From NCBI RefSeq assembly GCF_016907355.1, contig NZ_JAFBBW010000001.1, forward strand, positions 1,550,001 to 1,614,000: a stretch of 64,000 bases of DNA, written 5' to 3'. The stretch is from Agromyces aurantiacus (GTDB lineage Bacteria > Actinomycetota > Actinomycetes > Actinomycetales > Microbacteriaceae). The number at the start of each line of letters is the position of its first letter. Positions within the stretch are counted from its first letter, which is position 1. Shown piece after piece: positions 1 through 9,985 of the stretch. The translations under genes and the position numbers were made by a program. The notes below the pieces were generated by a model, which saw only the letters and a list, made by a program, of their open reading frames with translations, did no database searches and was not told the DNA's origin.

Positions 1-296
1 TACTGGCTGATCGCGTCCCAGCCGACCTCTTCTCGGTTCTCGTCGAAGAACGAGGCGAGCAGCGCCTGCGAGCCGTCGGAACGCGTCGCGTAGATGTCGG
101 TCTTCTGCGAGAGCTGGCCGACCTCGAGGTACGCCGGGAGGTTCTCGAACATGTTGATGCTGTTGTTCGCGGCCATGCCCGTGACGGCGAGGGCGGGCGT
201 CACCGCGGCGGTCACCAGGATGCCGGCCAGCGCGCTCATGCCGACGAAGCCGAGCACGCCGGAGGCCGCGTCGCTCAGGGGTTTTTGGGCAGACAT
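1..296 (-). CDS. Class A penicillin-binding protein, N-terminal part (runs off window)
   Basis: The first 98 residues of a protein that continues beyond base 1. A short cytoplasmic start (MSAQKPLSDAASG) is followed by one membrane segment at about residues 14-37 and then an extracytoplasmic stretch with GQLSQKTDIYATRSDG, wording typical of the start of bifunctional transglycosylase/transpeptidase PBPs of actinobacteria. Such proteins polymerise and cross-link peptidoglycan outside the membrane. Neither catalytic domain is inside the window, so the assignment rests on the N-terminus alone. The ATG at 296 is chosen because a TAAGCT box lies seven bases upstream, which fits a leaderless transcript; no ribosome binding site is visible. 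Confidence 0.7.
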   Translation of the reverse strand, partial: MSAQKPLSDAASGVLGFVGMSALAGILVTAAVTPALAVTGMAANNSINMFENLPAYLEVGQLSQKTDIYATRSDGSQALLASFFDENREEVGWDAISQ

Positions 297-303
297 ATAG
301 TGG

Positions 304-309
304 AGCTTA
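304..309 (-). promoter_or_regulatory. Leaderless -10 box for the PBP gene
   Basis: TAAGCT on the minus strand ends seven bases before the ATG at 296. This matches the TANNNT-N6-7-start pattern seen repeatedly in this window. Confidence 0.5.
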
Positions 310-401
310 ACCGAGAAGGCTGGCAAAACACGCTGTGCACCGAGCGTGCCGTGGTGTGCGCCGCCGGCTCGATCCCGTCCGCCTTCCCCGAAGGAGCGCC
401 C

Positions 402-629
402 ATGCCGGCCTGGGAGTACATCACCACTCCGCTGCTGATCCACAACACCGCCGCGATCCTCAACAACTGGGGATCCGAGGGGTGGGAGCTCGTGCAGGTC
501 GTGCAGGGGCCCGAGGGCGGGCTGGTCGCCTACCTGAAGCGCCCGGTGGGCGGCGAGGCGTCCTCGGCCGCGTCTGCGGGCCAGGCGGCGGCGGCGCAGG
601 CCGCCAAGCAGTTCGAGGGCGACGCCTGA
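402..629 (+). CDS. DUF4177-like small protein
   Basis: A 75-residue protein beginning MPAWEYITTPLL with NNWGSEGWELVQV in the middle, the pattern of the DUF4177 family (a short beta-alpha protein of unknown function), followed by an Ala-rich tail. The ATG at 402 is preceded by AAGGAG at 391-396. Its stop overlaps the start of ridA (TGATG), so the two are almost certainly co-transcribed and translationally coupled. The pairing with ridA is the only contextual clue; no function is proposed. Confidence 0.75.
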   Translation: MPAWEYITTPLLIHNTAAILNNWGSEGWELVQVVQGPEGGLVAYLKRPVGGEASSAASAGQAAAAQAAKQFEGDA

Positions 630-1105
630 TGGCGGCCACCTCGGCCGAGGCGCGGCTCGCAGAGCTCGGCATCGAGCTGCCCGAGGTCGCCCCTCCCGTC
701 GCGGCCTACGTGCCGGCCGTCGTGACCGGCTCCTACGTCTACACCTCGGGCCAGCTGCCCTTCGTCTCGGGGGCGCTGCCCGCGACCGGCAAGGTCGGCG
801 ACGGCGAGGGCCTGGTCCCCGCCGACGACGCCAAGGAGTACGCGCGCCTGTGCGCGCTGAACGCGCTCGCGGCCGTGAAGGCCCAGCTCGGCTCGCTCGA
901 TCGGGTCACCCGGGTCGTGAAGGTCGTCGGCTTCGTGGCATCCGACCCGTCGTTCACGGGGCAGCCCGGCGTGATCAACGGCGCGTCCGAGTTCCTCGGC
1001 GAGGTCTTCGGCGAGGGCGGCCGGCACGCCCGCTCGGCGGTCGGCGTCGCGGTGCTCCCGCTCGACGCGCCCGTGGAGGTCGAGCTCGTCGTCGAGTTCG
1101 CCTAG
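629..1105 (+). CDS. ridA: RidA family protein
   Basis: 158 residues of the RidA/YjgF/UK114 family, which hydrolyses reactive 2-aminoacrylate-type enamines and imines released by PLP enzymes. Visible family features include TSGQLPF near residue 37, the DDAKEYARLCALNAL helix and a C-terminal VEVELVVEFA strand. This is the longer (about 150 residue) subgroup rather than the 128-residue archetype, so enamine deaminase activity is not certain. It overlaps the upstream DUF4177-like gene by one base and faces acs, with a hairpin terminator between them. Confidence 0.85.
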   Translation: MAATSAEARLAELGIELPEVAPPVAAYVPAVVTGSYVYTSGQLPFVSGALPATGKVGDGEGLVPADDAKEYARLCALNALAAVKAQLGSLDRVTRVVKVVGFVASDPSFTGQPGVINGASEFLGEVFGEGGRHARSAVGVAVLPLDAPVEVELVVEFA

Positions 1106-1125
1106 GCGCAGCGACACCAGACGGC

Positions 1126-1161
1126 GGATGCCGCGGCCGGAACGTTCCGGCCGCGGCATCC
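1126..1161. terminator. Bidirectional hairpin between ridA and acs
   Basis: A perfect 36-bp inverted repeat: GGATGCCGCGGCCGG, AACGTT, then the reverse complement. It sits between two converging genes and has no T-tract. Its arms contain the word GGATGCCGC that recurs in other terminators here. Confidence 0.65.
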
Positions 1162-1174
1162 GTGCGTTCGGGGC

Positions 1175-3130
<1,956 letters not shown>

Positions 3131-3432
3131 AGTGGTGCGATCGCTCCTTCGCGAAAGGTTCAACTGATGGGTTCGCCTGCCCTAGGGAAGAGACTAGCGC
3201 TCAGGGCGGGGCGTGGCGTTCGCGCGCGACGGGCTCGGCGTCGTACGCTGGACCCTGTTCGCGGGCGCCGGGGGCTGCGGGCATCGACGCGAGCGGGTGT
3301 CCCGAATCGGGACGACCTTCGGAATGCGTCGTGTTGTGCGTTTTCGCCAACTGATTCCGGCGCGTCCTCGCCTTGGGCTGGAGGAAGTCGCAGAGATTTC
3401 TGTGTGTCGGCACAAATGAGGACAAAAAGTAC
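3131..3432. other. Intergenic region upstream of acs, no gene seen
   Basis: No convincing coding frame. It must hold the acs promoter on the minus strand (a TTGAAC hexamer lies just before the acs ribosome site), but I cannot place a confident -10. Confidence 0.5.
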
Positions 3433-3460
3433 TTGCGCATGGACCTCCAGCCCATACACT
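3433..3460 (+). promoter_or_regulatory. Promoter of the 6C RNA
   Basis: TTGCGC at 3433-3438 and TACACT at 3455-3460 are separated by 16 bases, a good housekeeping-sigma promoter in an AT-richer patch. Transcription would begin near 3467. Confidence 0.6.
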
Positions 3461-3466
3461 GAGTAC

Positions 3467-3573
3467 CGCCCGAACGTTTCGTTTCGAGGCCTGCAACGCT
3501 CGAGATTCCCCCCAATCCTTGCGTTGCCGAGGCGGCACCTGTTCCCCCCAATGGGTGCCGCCCCCTTCTTTTC
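3467..3573 (+). ncRNA. 6C RNA (actinobacterial small RNA)
   Basis: Two stem-loops each expose a run of six C residues, the defining trait of the 6C family. Stem 1 pairs CAACGC (3494-3499) with GCGTTG (3521-3526), with an inner GATT/AATC stem closing the C6 loop at 3508-3513. Stem 2 pairs GGCGGCACC (3531-3539) with GGTGCCGCC (3554-3562) around C6 at 3544-3549 and is followed by TTCTTTT, so it doubles as the terminator. In mycobacteria the homologous RNA binds mRNAs through its C-rich loops and lies near the Tad-like pilus genes, as it does here. Ends are estimated from the promoter and T-tract. Confidence 0.85.
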
Positions 3574-3592
3574 ACGGCGCGGAAGCCGCGGT

Positions 3593-3634
3593 ACAGCCCT
3601 CCTCCACAACGGCGTGGAGGAGGGCTGTTTCATT
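3593..3634 (+). terminator. Strong intrinsic terminator after 6C RNA
   Basis: A 15-bp perfect stem, ACAGCCCTCCTCCAC (3593-3607) with its complement at 3614-3628, a six-base loop and then TTTCATT. It insulates the tad operon from the 6C transcript. Confidence 0.8.
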
Positions 3635-3673
3635 CCCCGGACGCATCGCGCCGCGAGCGTCGCGCCAGGCGCC

Positions 3674-3679
3674 TAGCGT
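3674..3679 (+). promoter_or_regulatory. Leaderless -10 box for tadA
   Basis: TAGCGT ends seven bases before the ATG at 3687, supporting that start and a leaderless tad operon mRNA. Confidence 0.5.
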
Positions 3680-3686
3680 CCTCGGC

Positions 3687-4862
3687 ATGCCCCGCCCCTT
3701 CGTCGCCGTCCCCTCGTGGGAGTCCGCGGTGCGCGAGGACGCGGGTGCCGCGACGGGCGAGGCGGCGGCCGACCCGACGCCGGCGTCTCCGTGGTCGCCC
3801 GAGGCGCGATCGGTCGGCGCCCGCACGGCCCGGGTGTCGCGTGGGCCCATCGATCCCCTTCCGTCGGGCGAGGGCGGGACAGGCGACGACGCGTCGCACG
3901 GTCGCGGCGTCCGAGCGGCGTCGATCGAGGGCGTGAGCACGGATGACCTCGCCCTGCTCGGGCCGCTGGCGCCCTACGCGGCATCCGGCCCGGTGACCGA
4001 CCTCTTCGTCAACGGCGGGCAGGGGCTCTGGGTCGATCGCGGCGCCGGGCCCGAGCGCGAGCCCGCGTGGTCCGCCGGCGAGTCCGAGGTCCGCGCGCTC
4101 GCCGTGCAGTTGATCGCCCGGGGCGGTCGGCACATCGACGAGGCCACCCCGGCGGTCGACGTGCGGCTCGGTCGCGGCATCCGGGTGCACGCCGTGCTGC
4201 CGCCGCTCTCGCCCGGGGGCACGCTGCTCTCCGTCCGGGTGCCGCGCATCGCCGGCTTCTCGCTCGCGGTCCTCGCGCGGGCCGGCATGCTCGATGCCGC
4301 GCAGGAGCAGTCGTTGCGGTCCGCGGTCCGCGATCGCCGCAACCTCCTGGTGACCGGGGCGGGCGGCTCCGGCAAGACGACCCTGCTGGGCGCGCTCCTG
4401 GGCGAGGCGGGGCCGCGTGAGCGGATCGTCCTCATCGAGGATGTCGCCGAGCTTCGGATCGCCCACCCGCACGTCGTGGCCCTCGAGGCGCGGCAGGCCA
4501 ACCTCGAGGGCAGCGGACGGATCGGCCTCGACACGCTGCTCCGCGAAGCGCTGCGCATGCGGCCCGACCGGCTCGTCGTGGGCGAGTGCCGCGGGCCCGA
4601 GCTCCGCGAACTGCTCGCCGCGCTGAACACCGGGCACGACGGCGGAGCCGGGACCCTCCACGCCAACTCGCTCGACGACGTGCCCGCGCGGCTCGAGGCG
4701 CTCGGTTCCACCGCGGGAATGTCGGCCGACGCGGTCGCCCGACAGGCCGTGAGCGCCTTCGACCTCGTCGTGCATCTCGAGCGCGTCGACGGGCGTCGTC
4801 GCGTCGGCCAGGTCGGCCGGCTCCGCCTCGACGGGGCCCGACTCGAGGTCGCACCGTGCTGA
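3687..4862 (+). CDS. tadA: TadA/CpaF family pilus assembly ATPase
   Basis: 391 residues. The secretion ATPase core starts near residue 85 and carries the Walker A motif GAGGSGKTT (Lys 230), the Asp box around VLIEDVAEL, the VVGECRGPE Walker B region and the His box GTLHANS. TadA powers assembly of Flp-type pili or pseudopili at the cytoplasmic membrane face. The first 80 residues are low-complexity, and a GTG at 3933 would give a shorter protein, but the TAGCGT box seven bases before 3687 favours the longer form. It is the first gene of a five-gene operon and its stop overlaps the next start. Confidence 0.88.
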   Translation: MPRPFVAVPSWESAVREDAGAATGEAAADPTPASPWSPEARSVGARTARVSRGPIDPLPSGEGGTGDDASHGRGVRAASIEGVSTDDLALLGPLAPYAASGPVTDLFVNGGQGLWVDRGAGPEREPAWSAGESEVRALAVQLIARGGRHIDEATPAVDVRLGRGIRVHAVLPPLSPGGTLLSVRVPRIAGFSLAVLARAGMLDAAQEQSLRSAVRDRRNLLVTGAGGSGKTTLLGALLGEAGPRERIVLIEDVAELRIAHPHVVALEARQANLEGSGRIGLDTLLREALRMRPDRLVVGECRGPELRELLAALNTGHDGGAGTLHANSLDDVPARLEALGSTAGMSADAVARQAVSAFDLVVHLERVDGRRRVGQVGRLRLDGARLEVAPC

Positions 4863-5902
4863 GCCGCGGCCCGCAGGACGGGGGAGTCCGCGGCACGGGC
4901 GTGGTCCCGGCGCGCGCCGCGCGCCGAGATGCCGGCGCCGAGGTCGACCGCGTCGCGGCCGCGGCGGAACGGCTCGCCGCGCTGCTGTCCGCCGGTCTCG
5001 CGCCCGGGCCGGCCTGGGCGAACGTCGACGTCGGTGTCGACCCCGACGCCGGTCGCCGCGTCGGCCGCGCGGCGCGGAGGCAGGCGCACCGCGAGTCCGC
5101 CGACGCCGAGGTCGCGCGTGCGGCCGCCTCCGCGGCGGCCGAGGGTGCCCCGGTCGCCGCGGCGATGGAACGCGTGCGTGCGCATCGGCCCGATGCCTCG
5201 CCGGCGTGGTCGACGCTCGCGGCGGCCTGGGCCGTGGCCGACGCCGCCGGGGCACCGCTCGCGGGCTGTCTGGCGATGCTCGCCGGCGCGCTCCGCGACG
5301 AGGCGCAGCTGCGCCGGGAGTCGTCCGCCGCGCTCGCCGGGCCGGCCGCGAGCGCACGGCTCGTCGCGGCGCTGCCGGTGATCGCCATCGCCTTCGGCAT
5401 GCTCCTCGGCTTCGACACCGCAGGGGTGCTCCTCGGCAGTCCCATGGGGGTGGCCTGCCTCGTCCTGGGCTCCGCGCTGCTGTGGACCGGGGCCCGCTGG
5501 AGCCGTTCGCTCGTCGCGAGGGCGGCGGTGGCGCAGCCCGCGGCGGGCATCGACCTCGAACTGCTCGCGGTGGCGCTCAGCAGCGGCGCGTCGCTCGCTC
5601 GCGCGCAGGCGCTCGTGGCCGATGCGCTCGAGGCGCACCTGCCCGGCCTCGCGACATCTGACGCGGCAGGGCCGGTGCTGCGGCTGGCCGAGCACGCGGG
5701 CGCCCCGGTGGCCGGCCTGCTCCGCGCCGAAGCCGCGCGCGTGCGCGGGGCCGCGCGCGCCGAGGGCGCGATGCGCGCCGCAGCGCTCGGCGTGCGGCTC
5801 ATGATCCCGCTGGGGTGCTGCGTGATGCCCGCCTTCGTGCTGCTCGGCGTCGCGCCGCTGCTGATCTCCGTCGTCACCGGCACGCTCGGCGGTGCCGCAT
5901 GA
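4856..5902 (+). CDS. Tad secretion inner-membrane protein (TadB/TadC-like, single gene)
   Basis: 348 residues from a GTG that overlaps the tadA stop. It has two helical cytoplasmic segments of type II secretion F-domain character: residues about 35-160 (AERLAALLSAGLAPG) and about 225-300 (LELLAVALSSGASLARAQ). Membrane segments lie near residues 165-185, 195-215 and 305-345. In mycobacteria the equivalent locus has separate TadB and TadC genes; here one gene appears to supply both halves. It would form the membrane platform on which TadA acts. The fusion reading is inferred from internal similarity by eye. Confidence 0.75.
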   Translation: MLSRGPQDGGVRGTGVVPARAARRDAGAEVDRVAAAAERLAALLSAGLAPGPAWANVDVGVDPDAGRRVGRAARRQAHRESADAEVARAAASAAAEGAPVAAAMERVRAHRPDASPAWSTLAAAWAVADAAGAPLAGCLAMLAGALRDEAQLRRESSAALAGPAASARLVAALPVIAIAFGMLLGFDTAGVLLGSPMGVACLVLGSALLWTGARWSRSLVARAAVAQPAAGIDLELLAVALSSGASLARAQALVADALEAHLPGLATSDAAGPVLRLAEHAGAPVAGLLRAEAARVRGAARAEGAMRAAALGVRLMIPLGCCVMPAFVLLGVAPLLISVVTGTLGGAA

Positions 5903-5957
5903 CGCGTCCAGGCTCGTGCCACCACCGCCGCGATCGCGGCCCCGAGAGAGGAATCCC

Positions 5958-6236
5958 ATGCATCCGAGATCATCCGTCGTTCCCGCCGAGCGCTCCGCCG
6001 GTGCGGCGAGCGGCCCACTGCCCGGCGCGGTGCTGCGGCCCGGTGCGCCACGGCACGGCCGGTTGCGCCGGCTCGTCCGTCGCCTGCCGGGCGAGCGCGG
6101 CGCGGCGACCGCGGAGTACGCGGTCGCGACCATGGCGGCCGTGGGTTTCGCCGGGCTGCTCGTCGTGATCCTCCGGGGCGACGAGGTCCGCGAGATCCTC
6201 ACCGAGCTCGTCCGGAATGCGCTCACGGTGGGATGA
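5958..6236 (+). CDS. Flp-like pilin / DUF4244 protein
   Basis: 92 residues with a basic, Pro-rich leader, then GERGAATAEYAVATMAAVG and a hydrophobic helix, ending LTELVRNALTVG. The G-A junction followed by the TAEY sequence resembles the prepilin peptidase site and Glu+5-type start of Flp pilins, and the DUF4244 family occupies this position in actinobacterial tad loci. The ATG at 5958 is preceded by GAGAGAGGA. It is likely the major subunit of the pilus or pseudopilus. No prepilin peptidase gene is in the window. Confidence 0.8.
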   Translation: MHPRSSVVPAERSAGAASGPLPGAVLRPGAPRHGRLRRLVRRLPGERGAATAEYAVATMAAVGFAGLLVVILRGDEVREILTELVRNALTVG

Positions 6237-6561
6237 GCGCGAGCGCGGCAGCGTGACGGCGGAGTTCGCCGTCGCGCTGCCCGCGATCGCGCTCGTGCTC
6301 GCGTCCTCGCTCGCCGCCGTGCACGTCGCGGCCGTGCAGGTGCGGCTGGCGGATGCCGCGGCCGATGCGGCGCGCGCGCTCGGCCGGGGCGAGAGCGAGG
6401 CCGTCGCGGCGGGCATCGCCGCACGCAACGCCGCCGGCGCGCGGATGTCGACGAGCATCGAGGACCCGTTCGTGTGCGCGACGCTCACCGGCCCCGCCGG
6501 CGGCATCCTGTCGGGGCTCGAACTGCAGGCGGAGTCGTGCGCCGTGCGAGGCGGACGGTGA
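6217..6561 (+). CDS. TadE family pseudopilin
   Basis: 114 residues. RGSVTAEFAVALPAIALVLA near residue 10 is the TadE-like cleavage and membrane segment (Thr-Ala-Glu-Phe). The rest is a small extracytoplasmic domain containing two Cys residues (in PFVCATLTG and AESCAVRGG) that could form a disulfide. The ATG at 6217 overlaps the DUF4244 gene by 20 bases; no other in-frame start precedes the TAEF motif. Minor pseudopilin of the Tad machine. Confidence 0.8.
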   Translation: MRSRWDERERGSVTAEFAVALPAIALVLASSLAAVHVAAVQVRLADAAADAARALGRGESEAVAAGIAARNAAGARMSTSIEDPFVCATLTGPAGGILSGLELQAESCAVRGGR

Positions 6562-6986
6562 GCGGCGCACGGGCCACGCGACGCCGTCGGGGGAGGCCGT
6601 CCAGGCTAGATCGGAACCCGGGCACCCGGCCGCAGCCGTGCCCGGACCGGGACGGGCGCGGCGAGCGAGGAGCGGCGACGATCCTCGCGCTTGCGATCGT
6701 CGGGGCGATCGTCGCGCTCGCGGCGGCGCTCGCGGGCGTGCTCGTCGCCTCCGTCGCCTCGCAGGTCGCGGCGAACGCCGCGGACGCGGCCGCGCTGGCC
6801 GCGGCCGACGCGGTCTCCGGTGCCGTCGCGGGGGAGCCGTGCGACCTCGCGGCGCGCCTCGCCGACCGGAACGGCGCTCGCCTGAGCTCGTGCGACGTGT
6901 CAGGCGCCGAGGTCGTGATCGTCGTGTCGGTCACCCGTGCGGCGCTCACGATCACGGCATCCGCCCGCGCCGGGCCGCCCGGGTGA
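6558..6986 (+). CDS. TadE/TadG-like protein (Rv3654c type)
   Basis: 142 residues from a GTG overlapping the previous stop (GTGA). A basic N-terminus ends in GERGAATILALAIVG, a pseudopilin-type cleavage and membrane helix, followed by ASQVAANAADAAALAAADAV, characteristic of the Rv3654c/TadG-like group, and a pair of Cys residues (GEPCDLAA, LSSCDVSG). Last gene of the tad operon; probably secreted or pilus-associated. Confidence 0.8.
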   Translation: MSGARATRRRRGRPSRLDRNPGTRPQPCPDRDGRGERGAATILALAIVGAIVALAAALAGVLVASVASQVAANAADAAALAAADAVSGAVAGEPCDLAARLADRNGARLSSCDVSGAEVVIVVSVTRAALTITASARAGPPG

Positions 6987-7014
6987 CGGCCGAGGGGCAC
7001 CGTCTCCGCTGTCA

Positions 7015-7051
7015 GGGTCGCGGCGCCAGGTGAGGAGGAACGCCGCGACCC
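7015..7051 (+). terminator. Hairpin downstream of tad operon
   Basis: GGGTCGCGGCG (7015-7025) pairs with CGCCGCGACCC (7041-7051). A second weaker stem, CCGTCGAAG/CTTCGACGG, lies at 7105-7142. No T-tract follows either. The rest of 6987-7198 shows no gene. Confidence 0.5.
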
Positions 7052-7198
7052 CGAGGACAACGGGATGGTGAGTCCGACCCCATCATCCTGAGCAACCCTC
7101 ATGGCCGTCGAAGCGGAGGTCACATTCCGACATCTTCGACGGATCCGGCGCTGGGCGCCCTCGGGGCGGCCCGACGCCGGCGTGAGCGCGACGGTCGG

Positions 7199-7441
7199 TC
7201 ACCCGCGCGCCGCGACGTAGTCGATGAGCGCCTGCACGGTGGTCAGGCCCGCGTAGTCCTCCTCCGGCGTCGAGACGCCGGTCGAGTCGGCGAGCAGCTC
7301 GAGCAGGCGGAGGAAGTCGAGCGAGTCGAGCTCGAGGTCCTGCCGCAGCCGCGACGCGGTGTCGAGGTCCTCGATCTCGACATCCGGCGCGACCTCCCGC
7401 AGCGCGGCCAGCACGGCCGCCCGGGCATCGGTGTCGTTCAC
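7199..7441 (-). CDS. Acyl carrier protein
   Basis: 80 residues from a GTG. It has the acyl carrier protein fold signature with ELDSLDFLRLLELL, where the Ser in DSL is the 4'-phosphopantetheine attachment site, preceded by DVEIEDLDTASRLRQDL and followed by LTTVQALIDYVAARG. It is the last gene of the dehydrogenase-like operon and overlaps the E2 gene by 4 bases, so the ACP is made with E2 and is likely a physical partner. ACPs are not normal parts of 2-oxoacid dehydrogenase complexes, which makes this placement notable. Confidence 0.88.
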   Translation of the reverse strand: MNDTDARAAVLAALREVAPDVEIEDLDTASRLRQDLELDSLDFLRLLELLADSTGVSTPEEDYAGLTTVQALIDYVAARG

Positions 7442-9012
7442 AGTTCCTCCGGCTTCTGCAGCAGTTCGTCGACGCGGGCGAGGTACCGTCCGCCGCGCAG
7501 CCCGTCGGTCACGCGGTGGTCGGCCGAGAGCGTCGCCGTGACGGCGGGCCGCACCCCGATCAGCCCGCCCGTCGCCCAGGGTTGCTCGACGACGCGCCCG
7601 AACCCCACGAGCGCGACCTGCGGCGCATAGATCACGCCGAAGACGGACTCGACGCCGAGGTCGCCGAGGTTGGTGACCGTGATCGTGGGGTCCGTCATCT
7701 CGGCCCTCCGCAGGCGCCCGGCCCGCGCGCGGGCCACGAGGTCGCGCAACGCCGCCATGAGCTCGTCGGGCGAGAGCCGGTCGGCGTCGTGGATGGCCGG
7801 GGCGACCAGGCCGCCGCCGCGGAGGGCGACCGCGACGCCGAGGTGCACCGCCTCGCTCGGCCTGAAGCCGCCGTCGACGAAGAACCCGTTCATCTCGGGC
7901 ACGTCCTTCGCGGCGCGGGCGCTCGCGGCGAGGAGCAGCGCGGCGGGCACGAGCCGTTCCGACAGCGGCCGACCGGCGTTCGCCTCGCGCATCCACTCGA
8001 GCGACCGGTCGAGGTCGATGGTCGTACTGAGGTAGTAGTGCGGGATCTCGCGCTTGGATCGCGCCATGAGCGCGCCCACGGCGCGGCGCAGGCTCGCGAT
8101 GCGCTCGGCGGCGCCGGTGGGCTCGGCGCGCCCGTGCTCGGGCGGCGCGGCCGCGGTCGCGGCCGGCTCGGGCCGCTCGCCGTGCGGCCGCCGCTTCCTC
8201 CGCGGATGCGTGGGCGCCCCGGCGGCGGCGCCCTCCGGGACGGCCTCGGCCGGCCGGGTCGGCGCGGCCGCACGTGCCTGGGCGCCGCCGGCCTCCGCCG
8301 CCCGGCGCACGTCGGCATCGGTCACGGCGCCGTCCGGCCCGGTGCCGGCGACCGATGCGAGGTCGACGCCGAGCTCCGCCGCGAGCCGCCTGGCCCGCGG
8401 CGAGGAGCGGATACGTGCGCCGGCCGCCGAGGGCGCCCCGGGTGGCGGGCTCGGGCGGGACGTCGGGGTCGGCCCGGCGATCGCGGCCTCGCGCGCGGCG
8501 GCCGCGGCCTCGCGCGCGCCCTCGGCCGGCACCCGCCCGCGCGCACCGGCGGCGGCCGCCGCCTCGACGTCGGCGGGCGTGACCGCGCCGCCCGGGCCGG
8601 TGCCGTGGACCCGGTCCACGTCGACCCCGAGCCGGTGCGCGACGTGACGGGCCAGCGGTCCGGCTCCGGGCGCGCCGGGCGTCGCCGCGACCTCGCGGGC
8701 CGGCGGTGCCGGCGGTACGGGCGCGGGCGGTGACGGTTGCGTCTGTGGTGTCGACGGCGTCGGCGCGACGTCCGCGGGCGTCCCCGTCATCCGCGCGATG
8801 GGCGTGCCGACCGGGACGGTCTCGCCCAGGTCGACGAGGTACTCGGCGAGCACGCCCTCCTCGAACGACTCGATCTCCATCACGGTCTTCTCGGTGTCGA
8901 CCTCGGCGACGAGATCGCCCCGGTGCACGTAGTCGCCGGGATGCACGAGCCACTCGATGACCTTCCCGCGCTCCATGTCGGCCCCGAGCGAGGGCATGCG
9001 CAGCTCAGGCAC
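7438..9012 (-). CDS. E2 dihydrolipoamide acyltransferase with two subunit-binding domains
   Basis: 524 residues. Order: a lipoyl domain at 1-75 with the lipoate attachment Lys 42 in VDTEKTVME; a Pro/Ala linker; a peripheral subunit-binding domain at about 108-145 ([19 protein letters not shown]); a second at about 195-230 ([20 protein letters not shown]); another linker; and the catalytic core ending [10 protein letters not shown] with the active-site His and Asp. Two subunit-binding domains in one E2 are unusual; one normally binds E1 and/or E3. The GTG start at 9012 overlaps E1 beta by 8 bases. Substrate unknown: pyruvate, acetoin or a branched 2-oxoacid are all possible. Confidence 0.88.
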   Translation of the reverse strand: MPELRMPSLGADMERGKVIEWLVHPGDYVHRGDLVAEVDTEKTVMEIESFEEGVLAEYLVDLGETVPVGTPIARMTGTPADVAPTPSTPQTQPSPPAPVPPAPPAREVAATPGAPGAGPLARHVAHRLGVDVDRVHGTGPGGAVTPADVEAAAAAGARGRVPAEGAREAAAAAREAAIAGPTPTSRPSPPPGAPSAAGARIRSSPRARRLAAELGVDLASVAGTGPDGAVTDADVRRAAEAGGAQARAAAPTRPAEAVPEGAAAGAPTHPRRKRRPHGERPEPAATAAAPPEHGRAEPTGAAERIASLRRAVGALMARSKREIPHYYLSTTIDLDRSLEWMREANAGRPLSERLVPAALLLAASARAAKDVPEMNGFFVDGGFRPSEAVHLGVAVALRGGGLVAPAIHDADRLSPDELMAALRDLVARARAGRLRRAEMTDPTITVTNLGDLGVESVFGVIYAPQVALVGFGRVVEQPWATGGLIGVRPAVTATLSADHRVTDGLRGGRYLARVDELLQKPEEL

Positions 9013-9985
9013 GGGCGCCCACCGCCTCCCGCGCCGCCGCGACGACACGCGCGACCGACGGCAGTGCGGCCTCTTCGAGGTGCCTGGCGTAGGGGATGGG
9101 CACCTCCTCGCTGCACACGCGGCCGACCGGTGCGTCGAGGTCGTAGAAGGCGGATTCGGTGATGCGGGCGCTGACCTCCGCCGAGAGGCTGCCGCTGCGC
9201 CATCCCTCGTCGACGACCACGGCGCGATGCGTCTTCGCGACGGTCGCGAGGATCGCGGCGTCGTCGAGCGGCCGCAGCGTGCGCAGGTCGAGCACCTCGG
9301 CGTCGATCCCGTCCGACGCGAGCGCCTCGGCGGCCTCGAGCGCGGTCGGCAGCGTTCCGCCGTACGTGATGAGCGAGACGTCGGCGCCGGGGCGTCGCAC
9401 GGCGGCGGTGTCGATGTCGACGGGCCCCGCGTCATCCGCGATCTCGCCCTGCACGTTGTAGAGCGAGCCGTGCTCGAAGATCAGCACGGGGTCGGGATCC
9501 TCGAGCGCGGTCCAGAGCATGCCTCGCGCATCCTCGAGCGTGGCCGGGGCGAGGATCCGCAGCCCGGGGATGTGAGCGAGCCAGCCCTCGAGGCTGTGCG
9601 AGTGCTGCGCCGCGAGCTGGCGCCCGCCGCCCGTCGTCATGCGGATCACGAGCGGCACGTTGAACTGGCCGCCCGACATGTGCAGCAGCGTCGCGGCGTT
9701 GTTCACGATCTGGTCGAGCGCGAGCAGGCTGAAGTTGACCGTCATGACCTCGACGATCGGGCGCATGCCGCCGAGCGCGGCGCCGATGCCCGCGCCGACG
9801 AACGCGGCCTCGGAGAGCGGGGTGTCGCGGATCCGCCGCGGCCCGAATTCCTCGAGCAGGCCGAGGCTGACGGCGAAGCCGCCGCCGTAGCGGCCGACGT
9901 CCTCGCCCATGAGGAACACGCGCTCGTCGCGCTGCAGCGCATCGCGCATCGCGGCGCGCATCGCCTCGCGGTAGGTGGTCTTCAC
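9005..9985 (-). CDS. 2-oxoacid (or acetoin) dehydrogenase E1 beta subunit
   Basis: 326 residues, standard for an E1 beta. It starts [15 protein letters not shown] and contains [28 protein letters not shown], the [14 protein letters not shown] stretch with the His pair, and [18 protein letters not shown]. It forms the heterotetrameric ThDP-dependent E1 with the alpha subunit and catalyses decarboxylation and transfer to lipoate. The GTG at 9985 overlaps the alpha stop (GTGA). Confidence 0.92.
   Translation of the reverse strand: MKTTYREAMRAAMRDALQRDERVFLMGEDVGRYGGGFAVSLGLLEEFGPRRIRDTPLSEAAFVGAGIGAALGGMRPIVEVMTVNFSLLALDQIVNNAATLLHMSGGQFNVPLVIRMTTGGGRQLAAQHSHSLEGWLAHIPGLRILAPATLEDARGMLWTALEDPDPVLIFEHGSLYNVQGEIADDAGPVDIDTAAVRRPGADVSLITYGGTLPTALEAAEALASDGIDAEVLDLRTLRPLDDAAILATVAKTHRAVVVDEGWRSGSLSAEVSARITESAFYDLDAPVGRVCSEEVPIPYARHLEEAALPSVARVVAAAREAVGARA

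Noticed and set aside
3687..3932. Starting tadA at the GTG at 3933
   Set aside because: The leaderless TAGCGT box sits at the correct spacing for 3687; the domain is intact either way, so the shorter start remains possible but less supported.
3630..6424. Long open frames on the minus strand through the tad genes (up to about 800 codons)
   Set aside because: Arg/Pro-rich translations opposite well-supported genes; shadows of high-GC codon bias.
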